NCBI GenBank assembly: GCA_945891385.1
Contig: CAMDDJ010000022.1
Coordinates: forward strand, 1-47,535
From: Candidatus Kuenenia stuttgartensis
Lineage (GTDB): Bacteria; Planctomycetota; Planctomycetia; Pirellulales; UBA1268
Reading direction: 5' to 3'
Length of the DNA: 47,535 nt
The notes beneath the pieces are model-generated. The model was not told where the DNA came from. It made no database searches and saw nothing but the letters and a program-made list of their open reading frames with translations. A program made the position numbers and the translations under genes. This document shows positions 10,348 to 19,322 of this stretch, piece by piece (the first letter of the stretch is position 1; each line of letters opens with the position of its first letter).

Positions 10348-10620
10348 GGCCGACTCAGCGTGCGGGTGAGCTGCTCCGAGTTGCTCGGCCCGCTTCTGCC
10401 GCCGCATCTCCCGCCAGACGTAGGCACCAAACGAACCGGCGAGCGTGAAGGGCATCGCGAGCATGAACAGGATGCTGTAGAAGTAGCCGCGGGCCATGTT
10501 GAGCCCCGCCGGATCGGACGTGTTGACGCCGTCCTTGCAGTTCGGGCAACCGAACGCATCGGCGGCGACCACCACGGCCGCGACGAGCGTCACAACGAGA
10601 ACGAATCGAAGGCGTCTCAT
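10339..10620 (-). CDS. Small membrane protein with a CPNC motif, oxidase cluster
   Basis: 93 residues: signal peptide or first helix (about 6-22), then FGCPNCKDGVN (Cys25, Cys28), a second helix near 46-69 and a basic tail. The CxxC just outside the membrane could bind copper or act as a thiol pair. Its position immediately after the DUF420 and Sco genes suggests a role in oxidase copper delivery or assembly, which is inference. No established family recognised. The last codons lie within repeat copy D. Confidence 0.65.
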   Translation of the reverse strand: MRRLRFVLVVTLVAAVVVAADAFGCPNCKDGVNTSDPAGLNMARGYFYSILFMLAMPFTLAGSFGAYVWREMRRQKRAEQLGAAHPHAESAAP

Positions 10621-10627
10621 ATTTCTA

Positions 10628-11089
10628 TTATACGGCGACTGCCTGAGAAGGCAGGTGGTAGAGCATGAAATAGATCACGACGCCGGTCACCGACACGTAT
10701 AGCCAGATCGGCATGGTCACCCGGCCCAGGCGGCGGTGGGCCTCCCACCGGCCCTTCCAGGCCAGGAAAAACATTCGGAAGGCGAGAATGGGCACGGCCG
10801 CGGCCAACACCACGTGGGTCAGGAGGATCACGTAGTAGGCGATCCGCAACGATTCGGGACCGGCATACTTCCGGCTGCCTTCCAACCAATGATAGGTGAG
10901 GTAGCAGACGAGAAACACGGCCGAGGTCGCGAAGGCCGCCACCATCGCCGCCCGATGGGCCCGCCAGTTGCCCCGGAGAATGAACACCCACCCGGCCACG
11001 AGCAGCACCGCCGCGATCGAATTGAGCGCCGCATTCACCGTTGCCAGTGGATGCGGCCCGGTCGCGGTCGCCAGACACGCTGAAGTCAT
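10628..11089 (-). CDS. DUF420 family membrane protein, probable oxidase assembly factor
   Basis: 153 residues with four helices. Histidines at helix ends (YHWLEGSRKY, LLTHVVLA, WEAHRRLGRV) are typical of DUF420 proteins, which include the Gram-positive oxidase assembly factor CtaM. The start at 11089 overlaps the Sco stop codon (ATGA); the frame extending further upstream is a shadow of sco. A second DUF420-like gene lies at 42521-43039, away from the oxidase cluster. Confidence 0.75.
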   Translation of the reverse strand: MTSACLATATGPHPLATVNAALNSIAAVLLVAGWVFILRGNWRAHRAAMVAAFATSAVFLVCYLTYHWLEGSRKYAGPESLRIAYYVILLTHVVLAAAVPILAFRMFFLAWKGRWEAHRRLGRVTMPIWLYVSVTGVVIYFMLYHLPSQAVAV

Positions 11090-11712
11090 CCGCCCGCTCC
11101 GTCGGTCGGCTTGACCGGTTCGGCCAGCACCTCGCGGATCAGTTCGGCGAGTAGCTTGGCCCGGTCTGGATCGGTCAGCGAGTAGCCGCCCCTGAGTTTG
11201 CCGCCGCGATCGAACACGACCCCCTTTTCGGCGTGGACGCCGAGTTCGACGGGAAGCTTGAACCGCTGGGTTCCGACCCGGGTGATCTCCTTCAAGTCGC
11301 CGGTGAGGAATTTCCACCGAGCCTTGTCGGCGTCGAACCGTTCGGCATAGCGACGGAGCACCTCGGGCGTGTCGTTTGCGGGGTCGCAGGTCAGGCTGAC
11401 CACCATGAAGTCGGGGTCGTCGATCTCCCGCAGGATCTGCGCGATCGCCTGATTCTCCCGGAAGCACGGGCCGGGACAGTTGGCGAAAAAGATCGCACCG
11501 AGCCACACCTTGCCGGCTAGTTCGTCCGAGGAAAAGGTCGCACCATCCTGGTCGGTAAACCGGAACGGCGCTGCGGCATCGACCTGGGCAGTCTCCGGAT
11601 CAGGCTCCGGCTTTCCCACCACGACGGTGGGCTCCCGATCGGCACAGCCCACACCCACCAGCATCAGAACGCAGGCAAGCAAACCGACGCGGCAGGGGAA
11701 GACGATCGACAT
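11086..11712 (-). CDS. sco: Sco/SenC copper chaperone lipoprotein
   Basis: 208 residues. A lipoprotein signal (LACVLMLVGVGC) precedes a thioredoxin-like Sco domain with GAIFFANCPGPCFRE, where CxxxC binds copper, and a distal histidine in ELGVHAEKGVVFD. Members deliver copper to the CuA centre of oxidase subunit II, outside the inner membrane. DPANDTPEVLRRYAERF is the typical middle helix. It lies between ctaF and DUF420, overlapping the latter by 4 bp. The start at 11712 was chosen because it precedes the signal sequence directly. Confidence 0.9.
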   Translation of the reverse strand: MSIVFPCRVGLLACVLMLVGVGCADREPTVVVGKPEPDPETAQVDAAAPFRFTDQDGATFSSDELAGKVWLGAIFFANCPGPCFRENQAIAQILREIDDPDFMVVSLTCDPANDTPEVLRRYAERFDADKARWKFLTGDLKEITRVGTQRFKLPVELGVHAEKGVVFDRGGKLRGGYSLTDPDRAKLLAELIREVLAEPVKPTDGAGG

Positions 11713-11750
11713 GGCGACTTCGGACTTCGTTTTCGAGCGGGGAGATTTCG

Positions 11751-12185
11751 TCAGTGAGCGGACGACTTCGAACGCCCGCCCTCCCCTGCCCGTTCCAGGA
11801 GCAGAACGTCGGATGGGCGGGCCATGTGGAGGGCCCGCTCCTGCGACACCATTCGATTCCGCAACCCGATATCGGGGATCAGCATGATCACCAGAAACAG
11901 GGCCATCATCGCCGCAGGAATCGTAAGCACGTACTTCCAGTTGGCCTCCCACCAGACGTGCATGAAGAACAGCACGACGAGCATCGCTTTGGTGCAGGAG
12001 ACGGCAAGCATGAAGGCCCAGCCCACCTGGGGCTGATCCCGCCAAGGCCAGGCCGCCGAGTAGGTGAAGAACGACATCGTCGTCAACACGCAGAGGGCGA
12101 GAAACACGGCGAGATACTTGCCGAGTCCGCCATGAGCATGGTCGTGGCCGGCGGTGTCGTCGTGCTGGGCTGCATGGTCGGACAT
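11751..12185 (-). CDS. ctaF: Cytochrome c oxidase subunit IV (caa3/bo3 type)
   Basis: 144 residues. The histidine-rich N-terminus is followed by three helices in the CyoD/COX4 pattern: YLAVFLALCVLTTMSFF, then AFMLAVSCTKAMLVVLFFMH, then YVLTIPAAMMALFLVIMLIP. The KAMLVVLFFMH segment is the family signature. It is an accessory subunit helping assembly of subunits I-III in the inner membrane. It lies between subunit III and Sco. The long charged C-terminus (about 40 residues) is unusual. Confidence 0.85.
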   Translation of the reverse strand: MSDHAAQHDDTAGHDHAHGGLGKYLAVFLALCVLTTMSFFTYSAAWPWRDQPQVGWAFMLAVSCTKAMLVVLFFMHVWWEANWKYVLTIPAAMMALFLVIMLIPDIGLRNRMVSQERALHMARPSDVLLLERAGEGGRSKSSAH

Positions 12186-12224
12186 GATAGCATCTCGAAG
12201 GGGAACCGCCGAAGACGGCTTGAA

Positions 12225-13220
12225 TCAGAATAGATAGAGCAGGGGAAACAAAAAGATCCACACGAGATCGACGAAATGCCAGTACAGCCCGGCATTCTCG
12301 ATCATCCCGGCGTTCTTGGGCCCGAGCGTGTAACCGAGCAGCACGGCGAACACGATCAGCCCGACCACCACATGGACCGCATGGAATCCGGTCAGGAGGA
12401 AGTAGGTGCTGGCCCACATATTGCCGCCAGGAATCACGATCGGCAGTTGGAGCCAGGGAAAGACATCGTTGATGCCCTGGGCATGACCGCCATGGGCCTC
12501 GCTCCCGGGCCCGTCGGCCGGCAGCGGCATGATCTGGTCGGCGACGACGGCCATCTCGAAGGCCTGCTGGTTGGTGTCGGCAACCATCGTCCGTACCTGC
12601 TGGAGGGCGGCTCGGGCTGCCACCTCCTGCTCGGTCAGGTCGGCCGCAGGGGTGTCGTCGAGTTGCTTCAGCCGGTCAATGATGGCGGGCTCGCCCAGTC
12701 GGGCCCGGACCGCCGATCCATAGTACAGATCGGGCCGCTCGTAGATTCGGCCATGGGGGGCGGCGGGATAGATGCCGTGGGAGAACTTGGCCTGATACTC
12801 GTAGCCCTTCACGCCGAGGAACAACGCTCCCAGCAACAGCGTGGTCAGCATCCAGAACTTCGCCAGTCCGGTTTTGTTGGCCCGGGCCGCCTCCAGGGCG
12901 AGCACCACCGTGACGCTCGAGCAGATCAACACGAAGGTGTTGAAGGCACCGATTGGCTCTGAGAGGTGAACATGATGGGGCTTGGGCCAGACGGCGGCTC
13001 CGAACCGGAGCACGATGTAACTCCCGAGCAAGGCGGCGAAGAACATGATCTCCGTCGAGAGAAACAGCCACATGATCAGCTTGCCCCGCGACAACGGCAG
13101 GCCAGGCTGGTACTGGAGTTTGAGATGCCCGTGGTGACCGTCGTCATGGTGACCGTCGTCATGGTGACCGTGGTCGTGATGGCCGTGGTCGTGAGGAACG
13201 CTGATAGCGGGAGAACTCAT
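12225..13220 (-). CDS. ctaE: Cytochrome c oxidase subunit III with a large insert
   Basis: About 331 residues. [20 protein letters not shown] and [20 protein letters not shown] are standard subunit III helices, and [18 protein letters not shown] with [19 protein letters not shown] form the conserved C-terminal half. Between them, after helix 3, lie about 100 hydrophilic residues (from about [14 protein letters not shown] to [10 protein letters not shown]) that ordinary subunit III lacks. The N-terminus is a run of His/Asp/Gly repeats. A start at 13232 is possible, but GGAAGG just upstream of 13220 favours the shorter form. Upstream of ctaF in the cluster. Confidence 0.9.
   Translation of the reverse strand: MSSPAISVPHDHGHHDHGHHDDGHHDDGHHGHLKLQYQPGLPLSRGKLIMWLFLSTEIMFFAALLGSYIVLRFGAAVWPKPHHVHLSEPIGAFNTFVLICSSVTVVLALEAARANKTGLAKFWMLTTLLLGALFLGVKGYEYQAKFSHGIYPAAPHGRIYERPDLYYGSAVRARLGEPAIIDRLKQLDDTPAADLTEQEVAARAALQQVRTMVADTNQQAFEMAVVADQIMPLPADGPGSEAHGGHAQGINDVFPWLQLPIVIPGGNMWASTYFLLTGFHAVHVVVGLIVFAVLLGYTLGPKNAGMIENAGLYWHFVDLVWIFLFPLLYLF
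13130..13196. repeat. Short tandem repeats encoding the His-rich tail of subunit III
   Basis: Units close to gtcatggtgacc repeat several times in a row, giving the HHDDGH/HHDHGH repeats of the subunit III N-terminus. Such repeats can vary in number between strains; that variability is inference. Confidence 0.7.
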
Positions 13221-13300
13221 GTAGCCTTCCAAATGCAGAAACCAAGACTCAGAACGTATGGAGATGCTGATTCAAAAGCGGAACACGCGCCGAGAAGAAC

Positions 13301-14272
13301 TCAGGCCGGACCTCCGAACACGATCGCCGCCGTCAGGACCCCAAGCAGCGAACCCAACGACACCAGCAGGAGACACCGAGCCGATTCATCGTCGCGACGA
13401 ATCGCAAAGCGGATGCTCGCCAGAAGATACACCGAGCCCGCGACGGCTGCCGCCAGGAACATCCGGATGCTTCCCGACGGCACAGCCAACACGAGCCCGG
13501 CGGGCAGCATCGCCAGGGCGGCTGCCAGGGCCTGGCCGCCGGCCCGCAGACCGCTGGGATCAACCACCGTCAGCATCCGGGCCCCGGCGGCGGCGTAATC
13601 GGAGCGATAGAGCCACGCGATCGCCATGAAGTGGGGAAACTGCCAGAGGTAGAGCACCGTGCCCAGGGCCGCGACGGCCAAGGCCGCACGGGTGTCGCCG
13701 GCTGCGAGCCGGGCGGGCCCGTCAGCCGCCAGCCAACCGATCGCCACCGGAAGCGCCCCTGCCACAGCACCCACGGCTGTGTTGAGGGGCGTGATCCGCT
13801 TGAGGGGTGTGTAGGCAAGGACATACAGCAGCCAGGTCGCCGCCGCTGCCGCCGCCGGCTGCCAGCCGACAGACAACACGGACACCGCCAGGCCGGCGGC
13901 AAGCGTCAGAAACGCGAGTCTCCAACCGGCAGACGGGCTCAATCGGCCTGCCGCAAGCGGCCTGCCGGCTGTCCGGGGCATCAACCGGTCGGTGTGCCGC
14001 TCGAGTATCTGGTTGGCGATGCTCGAACTGGCGGCCACGAGCGTTGTCCCCACCAGAAGACCGGCCAGCGGGAGCAGATCGTCGGGCCGGCCCGCCGTGA
14101 GCCAAGCCGCTGCCACGACCGTGACAAGGACCATGACGGCAATTCGCGGCCGAACCAGGCTGGAAACATCGGAGAGGACGGCCGAGCCCCGCCGGGCCGC
14201 GAGCGGATCAAGGAACGCCGCAGCGGGAACGTCCGTCGGAGTGAGTTCGGCGGCCAGCGTGGGAGGGGTCAT
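13301..14272 (-). CDS. ctaB: Haem O synthase (protohaem IX farnesyltransferase)
   Basis: 323 residues, UbiA prenyltransferase family. It transfers farnesyl to haem B to make haem O for the oxidase. Visible motifs are the first aspartate-rich region NQILERHTDRLMPRTAGRPL (the usual NxxxDxxxD/MxRTxxRPL form, with the first positions changed to ILERHTD) and the second YTPLKRITPLNT, followed by LYLWQFPHFMAIAWLYRSDY. Multiple membrane helices. The start at 14272 overlaps the ctaA stop (ATGA); an extension upstream is a ctaA shadow. Confidence 0.93.
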   Translation of the reverse strand: MTPPTLAAELTPTDVPAAAFLDPLAARRGSAVLSDVSSLVRPRIAVMVLVTVVAAAWLTAGRPDDLLPLAGLLVGTTLVAASSSIANQILERHTDRLMPRTAGRPLAAGRLSPSAGWRLAFLTLAAGLAVSVLSVGWQPAAAAAATWLLYVLAYTPLKRITPLNTAVGAVAGALPVAIGWLAADGPARLAAGDTRAALAVAALGTVLYLWQFPHFMAIAWLYRSDYAAAGARMLTVVDPSGLRAGGQALAAALAMLPAGLVLAVPSGSIRMFLAAAVAGSVYLLASIRFAIRRDDESARCLLLVSLGSLLGVLTAAIVFGGPA

Positions 14273-15330
14273 ACGAGCGCCTCCCGCAAGCCCGCCGCGG
14301 TCCGTCTGACGCCGGGCTTCGCATCGGCCGCGGTTACTCCCCGCCCAGCAGCCGCGATCGCGACCACCACGCCGACTGCGAGAATCAGCATGCCGAGAAT
14401 GGCGTGTGCCGTGACGATCACTGCCGCCGATCCACTCCGGGCGACGATCGCCTCCGATAGCCGCCAGGCGTCGGGAAGGACGGCAGAGGGCAGTCCGTAC
14501 TTCGCCACCCATGTGGCACCGCCCAAGAGAAGCTGAGCCGAGACAAGCCCGGCAGCGGCGGCAGACCAACGGTGGGCGGCGCGATTGACCGACCGCCAGG
14601 TCGCTGCTGCTATCGCGTAGGCCAACGCCGCGACGACCAGCCCAATCAGAATGTGAGTGCCCACAAGTGCATGAAACACGGGCGGTGTGGTGGCCGGGTC
14701 GAGGTGCCGCAGCTGGGCGCCGGCGACGAGTTGCCCGTAGGCCGCCACGGGGAGCGTGGCGGCCAGCGAAAATGCCGCACTGGGCTGATCGACGCCCGCA
14801 GGCCTCCGCGTAAGAACCGCCAGTGCCACGGTCACGGCGAAGAAAAGTGGCCCGGTGCAGGCATGCACCTTGGCCACCGTCGTGTCGTCGAGCAACACCC
14901 GCGCGCCGCCAAGGACTCCTTGGACCACGACGAGGACCACGGCCGCCACGGCAAGCCAGCGAACTCGCGGACCAACGGGCCAGAGCCAGGCGGATACCGC
15001 GAGGGCGATCGCCACCAGGCCGGCGGTCGCACCTAGCAACCGGTGTCCGTGCTCCAGAAACAAGTCCCACGGCCCCCCCAGCCACTCGGCCAGCGGGAAC
15101 AGGAACATGTTGTGCCCATACGTGCCGGGCCAGTCAGGAACCGCCATCGCGGCTTCGTAGGTGGTGACGAGCGCGCCGAACGACAGCAGCACGAATGTGA
15201 CCGCGACGAGCACGGAGGAAAGAACGCGGGGAACGTTCCACCGCGACTGACCGCCGCCCCTCGCGAGCGAGCCACGATCCACCGCCGCGTCACGAAGTGC
15301 CTGGGGCTTCCCACGATCGGCGTTCAGCAT
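14269..15330 (-). CDS. ctaA: Haem A synthase (COX15/CtaA family)
   Basis: 353 residues and eight or so helices. It oxidises haem O to haem A for the oxidase. Visible are VPDWPGTYG in the first extracytoplasmic loop, LEHGHRLLGATAGL with paired haem-binding histidines, VLLDDTTVAKVHACTGPLF, and FHALVGTHILIGLV and VTAHAILGMLIL as later histidine helices. The start at 15330 (MLNADRGKP) was chosen because AAAGG lies upstream and the residues before it are arginine/proline-rich shadow. It sits 10 bp after ctaD and overlaps ctaB by 4 bp. Confidence 0.9.
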   Translation of the reverse strand: MLNADRGKPQALRDAAVDRGSLARGGGQSRWNVPRVLSSVLVAVTFVLLSFGALVTTYEAAMAVPDWPGTYGHNMFLFPLAEWLGGPWDLFLEHGHRLLGATAGLVAIALAVSAWLWPVGPRVRWLAVAAVVLVVVQGVLGGARVLLDDTTVAKVHACTGPLFFAVTVALAVLTRRPAGVDQPSAAFSLAATLPVAAYGQLVAGAQLRHLDPATTPPVFHALVGTHILIGLVVAALAYAIAAATWRSVNRAAHRWSAAAAGLVSAQLLLGGATWVAKYGLPSAVLPDAWRLSEAIVARSGSAAVIVTAHAILGMLILAVGVVVAIAAAGRGVTAADAKPGVRRTAAGLREALV

Positions 15331-15340
15331 GAAGTGCCTT

Positions 15341-17146
15341 TCAATGGGCGGAAGCCGCCGCGGCAGCGGCCGCCGCATTCGGCGGATCCGTCTGCATCAG
15401 GTGATCCTTCTCCACGCCCGGCACCGAATATTCATACGGGCCTCGGTAGACCACCGGTTGCACGTCGAAGTTCCCGTGGCCAGGGGGGCTCGGTGCCGTC
15501 CACTCCAGGCCGTTTGCATTCCAGGGATTCCGGCCCGCCACCGGTCCGTAAAACATGCTCCAGAAGAAGTTGACCGCAAAGATGATCTGACTCGCGACCA
15601 TGCCGATCGCGCAGTAGGTCATGAAGGCATTCATCGGCTGGAGATGGTGGAAGGTCTCGTAGTGATAGGCATCGGCAAGCCGACGGGGAAACCCGACGGC
15701 CCCGAGGATGTGCATGGTGAAGAACGTGCCGTTCAGAAAGACGAAGGTCAGGAAGAAATGCACCTTTCCCCAAAACTCGTTCATCGTGCGGCCGAACATC
15801 TTGGGAAACCAGAAATAAATCGCAGCCCAGACTCCCATCGCAGTGCCGGCAAAGAGCACGTAGTGGAAGTGCGCCACGATGAAATACGTGTCGTGGATGA
15901 AGATGTCGACGGGGGTGGCCGCCATGAAGATGCCCGACAGGCCGCCGATGATGAACATCGAGACGAATGACAGGGCAAAGAGCATGGCGGTCGTGAACTG
16001 AATCCGCCCGCCCCAGACCGTTCCAAGCCAATTGAAGGTCTTCACGGCGCTCGGGAGCGCGATCATCATCGTCGACACCATGAAGGTGATGCCGAGGGCC
16101 GGGTTCATCCCGGACATGAACATGTGGTGCCCCCAGACGATGAAGCCGAGGCCGGCGATACCGGCGATCGAATAGACCATCGGCCGGTAGCCGAACAATG
16201 GCTTGCGGGCAAAGCAAGTGAGGATGTCACTGACCATGCCCATCGCGGGCAAGATCATGATGTAGACCGCCGGGTGGCTGTAAAACCAAAAGAGGTGCTG
16301 CCACAGGAGCGGCTGCCCGCCGCCCGGCCCCGCCACGGCATTGTTGACGATATTGTTCTCCGGCGTGAAAAACCCGGTGGAGAACATCCGGTCCGACATC
16401 TGCATGAAGCCCGCGGCCGTCAACACAGGCAAGGCAAACGCCTGGAGCACCGCCGTGATGAACATGGCCCAGATCGTCATCGGCAACCGGAACATGGTCA
16501 TGCCCGGGGCCCGCATCAGGATGATGGTCGTCATGTAATTGACGCTTCCGAGCATCGACGACACACCGACGAACGTCAGTCCGATCAGCCAGAGGGTCTG
16601 TCCCCAGCCACTGCCCGGCGAAGATGCAACGTTCGTCGAGAGTGGCGGATAACTGGTCCAACCACTCGATGCTGCCCCGCCCTCCACGAAAAAACTGGCT
16701 CCGAACGCGATGAAGGCCGGCCACATGAACCAGTACGACAACATATTGAGCGTCGGGAAGGCCATGTCGTCGGCCCCGATCATCAACGGAATGAGGAAGT
16801 TGCCGAAGGCACCGGCGAGGATCGGGATGATCACGAGGAAGATCATCACCGTCGCGTGCATCGTGAAGAGCATCGTGTAAAACTCGGGCGACATCTGCCC
16901 GCCCTGTTGGGCGAACAACTTGCCGACCACCGGCACGTCGGACCACGGCCACGCAACTTGCCACCGCACGGCAAGGGCCAAAAGACCACCGATCAGAAAC
17001 CAGAGCAGAGTCGAAAACAGGAACTGCAGACCGATGACCTTGTGGTCCTTGGAGAAGACGTAGGTCGAGAGAAACGTTGATACCGAGTGCTGGCTGGCAG
17101 GCGGATGGCCGTGCTCTGTCGAGACTGGTGCTGTTACGGTGCTCAT
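15341..17146 (-). CDS. ctaD: Cytochrome c oxidase subunit I, A2 type
   Basis: 601 residues, catalytic subunit of the aa3-type haem-copper oxidase. Haem ligands are His97 (FTMHAT), His426 and His428 (VAHFHY); CuB ligands are His291, His340 and His341, with Tyr295 for the His-Tyr cross-link. The helix VI motif reads FWFYSHPAVYI, where A1 enzymes have glutamate in GHPEVY; tyrosine-serine at this place is the published signature of the A2 subfamily. All expected ligands are intact. Second gene after ctaC in the ctaC-D-A-B-E-F-sco series. Confidence 0.97.
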   Translation of the reverse strand: MSTVTAPVSTEHGHPPASQHSVSTFLSTYVFSKDHKVIGLQFLFSTLLWFLIGGLLALAVRWQVAWPWSDVPVVGKLFAQQGGQMSPEFYTMLFTMHATVMIFLVIIPILAGAFGNFLIPLMIGADDMAFPTLNMLSYWFMWPAFIAFGASFFVEGGAASSGWTSYPPLSTNVASSPGSGWGQTLWLIGLTFVGVSSMLGSVNYMTTIILMRAPGMTMFRLPMTIWAMFITAVLQAFALPVLTAAGFMQMSDRMFSTGFFTPENNIVNNAVAGPGGGQPLLWQHLFWFYSHPAVYIMILPAMGMVSDILTCFARKPLFGYRPMVYSIAGIAGLGFIVWGHHMFMSGMNPALGITFMVSTMMIALPSAVKTFNWLGTVWGGRIQFTTAMLFALSFVSMFIIGGLSGIFMAATPVDIFIHDTYFIVAHFHYVLFAGTAMGVWAAIYFWFPKMFGRTMNEFWGKVHFFLTFVFLNGTFFTMHILGAVGFPRRLADAYHYETFHHLQPMNAFMTYCAIGMVASQIIFAVNFFWSMFYGPVAGRNPWNANGLEWTAPSPPGHGNFDVQPVVYRGPYEYSVPGVEKDHLMQTDPPNAAAAAAAASAH

Positions 17147-17212
17147 GGCGTTGCTCCGGGAGATGTCGTCCGGTTCGAGAATGTGCGTGGATGAAATTCT
17201 GAATGGAGAAAG

Positions 17213-18010
17213 CTAGCGGACAGCCATCTCGCCAACCGCTTCGGCGACGGGCTGCGTGGCTTCCTGCTCGGAATACTTGCGGTCCAGCCAGGCGTCGAAC
17301 TCGGGTCGAGACACGAAGGTGATCCGGCCCTTCATCTTGTAATGGCCCCAGCCGCAGAGTTCGGCGCAGACGATGTCAAAGCCGCCGGTCTCGGTGGCAC
17401 GGAACCAGACGGGAATCTTCATGCCCGGGACGGCGTCCTGCTTGATGCGAAGGTTCGGCAGAAAGAAACTGTGGAGGACGTCCATACTCTTGAGTTGCAC
17501 GAGGATCTCCTCGTCGACCGGCAAATGGAGGTCGTTCACAAGATGAAGGTCGTCCGCGGTGCCGAGCACACCGTCTCGCCCGGGGTAGCGAAGCCGCCAT
17601 TCGAACTGCCGGGCGACCACTTCGACGGTCGGTGGCATATCCGGCCGCCGCATCTTCACGTTGGCCCAGGCATTCATCTGATAGATCGCGAGAAACAGGA
17701 GCGTCGCGGCCGGGATGATGGTCCAGACCACCTCGAGTGTGTGGCTTCCCTGGATATAGGTTGCCTTACGCTCTCCCCGGGCGGCGTCGTACTTCCAGAT
17801 GAACCAGAAAAGAAGCAGTTCGGTCGCGATAAAGACGACCCCGGTGAGGGCGAGGATGAAATAGAAGAGCGAATCGATCTGGTAGCCGTGTGCCGAGATG
17901 TCCTTCGGCAGCCAGACGTTGATCGCGGGGGCGACCGCAAACACCGCCACTCCGAGCACCGGAACGGCCAAAAAAACCAGGCCCCAGAAGATCCCACCGA
18001 GTCGGTTCAT
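17213..18010 (-). CDS. ctaC: Cytochrome c oxidase subunit II with CuA site
   Basis: 265 residues: two membrane helices (about 8-30 and 50-72, with a further hydrophobic stretch at 95-110) and a periplasmic cupredoxin domain. CuA ligands are visible as His180 (DVLHSF), Cys215, Glu217, Cys219, His223 and Met226 (CAELCGWGHYKM). VARQFEW is the aromatic electron-entry strand. No fused haem c domain, so electrons must come from a separate carrier, plausibly the dihaem cytochrome encoded upstream, with which it overlaps by 4 bp. Confidence 0.96.
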   Translation of the reverse strand: MNRLGGIFWGLVFLAVPVLGVAVFAVAPAINVWLPKDISAHGYQIDSLFYFILALTGVVFIATELLLFWFIWKYDAARGERKATYIQGSHTLEVVWTIIPAATLLFLAIYQMNAWANVKMRRPDMPPTVEVVARQFEWRLRYPGRDGVLGTADDLHLVNDLHLPVDEEILVQLKSMDVLHSFFLPNLRIKQDAVPGMKIPVWFRATETGGFDIVCAELCGWGHYKMKGRITFVSRPEFDAWLDRKYSEQEATQPVAEAVGEMAVR

Positions 18011-19287
18011 TGGTCGCTCGTCTCCTGCGCTGCAAGGGCCCCGGCCACGTTCGACTGGACGGCCATGCTGCGATCGACACCCAGTTCGCCATCGAAGTCA
18101 TACGGCAAGGACCGCACGTAATTGACGATGTGCCAGATTTCCTCGGGCGATACGGTGCCCGCGGCGGCCGGCATGGGCGCACCGTTGATGCCCGCGTGGA
18201 TCCTGTAATACAGATCGAGCGGCCGGCGCCCGCCGCGGTAGATTCCCTTCCTCAGATTCCGGGGCGGGATGGTGCGCGGCTGGAGCGCGTCGCCATCAAG
18301 TACGTCGTGGAAGTCGGCGATCCACCGATGCTCGGCCGGTTCGAGCTCGTTGCCGGCGAGGCTTGCGAGCTTGGCCTCGATCTTCACTATGTTTTTGCTC
18401 CAGTCGTCGTAGTCGTTGGCCTGGCCGTCGCCAAGCCCCGTCACGCCATGGCACTTCACACAGTTGGCCCGGTCGCCGTAGAACAGTTCCTTCCCCTTCG
18501 CAACCGACGCAGCGAGGTCGAGATCTGCCGGTGGCTCCGGCACGTCGATCACGGCGTCGGCGGCCGAGGCCCACTTGTCGGCAATCGGCTGGAGGATCTC
18601 ATCGACGAGGAACTCGCGAGTTTCGGGCAACTTGCCCTCGTCCTCGTCGTCGAGTTCAAAGTAGTACCGCATCAATGCCAATTCGGTTTCGCCGCGGATC
18701 GATAGATATTTCACATACTCGACGAGGGCGTCGACCTGGGTCGGGCTGAGCAGAGCGAACGAAGGCATCGATGTTCCGGCGATTCCGTTGTGAAGCACAT
18801 GAACCAGATCGCCATGCGTTGGCTTGTCGGCCCGCTCCGTGCTTTTGAACTTGAAGACGCCGGGACGGTAGTCACGCGGGTAGGGGTTCAGGAACGCCGC
18901 GGTAGGCCCGAGACCGTCGCCGGTGATGCCGTGGCAGTGCACGCAATGTTCCCGATAGAGCCCGTTCTTGCGGCCCACGATGTCACTCCGGACAGGACCG
19001 GCAGCCAATTGGAGCTTGCTGCCGTCGAGTCCGGCCTCGGGGAGGCAGACTGGCTCGTCGGGCGTACCGAACATGGCAGCCAGGATGGTGGCTACCTGCC
19101 GCTGCTGTTCGGTTGTCAGGGCCTGCTCGGCCGCGATCGAATCCTTCTCGGCCGTGGGGGAGATCGCCTCGACCATGTTGAGCCGAAAGGCAGCCGGCGG
19201 CGTCGGACTACACCCGGTGGCAATCAAGCCGGCCAGGATCGCAGCAATCAGACAGGGACGGCGTGAAGATTTACTGGATGTGCTCAT
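18007..19287 (-). CDS. Dihaem cytochrome c lipoprotein
   Basis: 426 residues. A lipoprotein signal (LAGLIATGC, Cys26) anchors it outside the membrane. Two cytochrome c domains have haem motifs CVHCH (115-119) and CVKCH (276-280); likely axial methionines are Met174 (GTSMPSF) and Met372 (GAPMPAA). The haems are separated by an acidic linker. Downstream ctaC overlaps by ATGA, so it is probably the electron donor, or a tethered subunit, of the oxidase. The start at 19287 directly precedes the signal sequence; the 44 residues before it are shadow. Confidence 0.9.
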   Translation of the reverse strand: MSTSSKSSRRPCLIAAILAGLIATGCSPTPPAAFRLNMVEAISPTAEKDSIAAEQALTTEQQRQVATILAAMFGTPDEPVCLPEAGLDGSKLQLAAGPVRSDIVGRKNGLYREHCVHCHGITGDGLGPTAAFLNPYPRDYRPGVFKFKSTERADKPTHGDLVHVLHNGIAGTSMPSFALLSPTQVDALVEYVKYLSIRGETELALMRYYFELDDEDEGKLPETREFLVDEILQPIADKWASAADAVIDVPEPPADLDLAASVAKGKELFYGDRANCVKCHGVTGLGDGQANDYDDWSKNIVKIEAKLASLAGNELEPAEHRWIADFHDVLDGDALQPRTIPPRNLRKGIYRGGRRPLDLYYRIHAGINGAPMPAAAGTVSPEEIWHIVNYVRSLPYDFDGELGVDRSMAVQSNVAGALAAQETSDQ

Positions 19288-19322
19288 GGAAAACACGACT
19301 CGTGAATTCAAAGAACGTTGCC

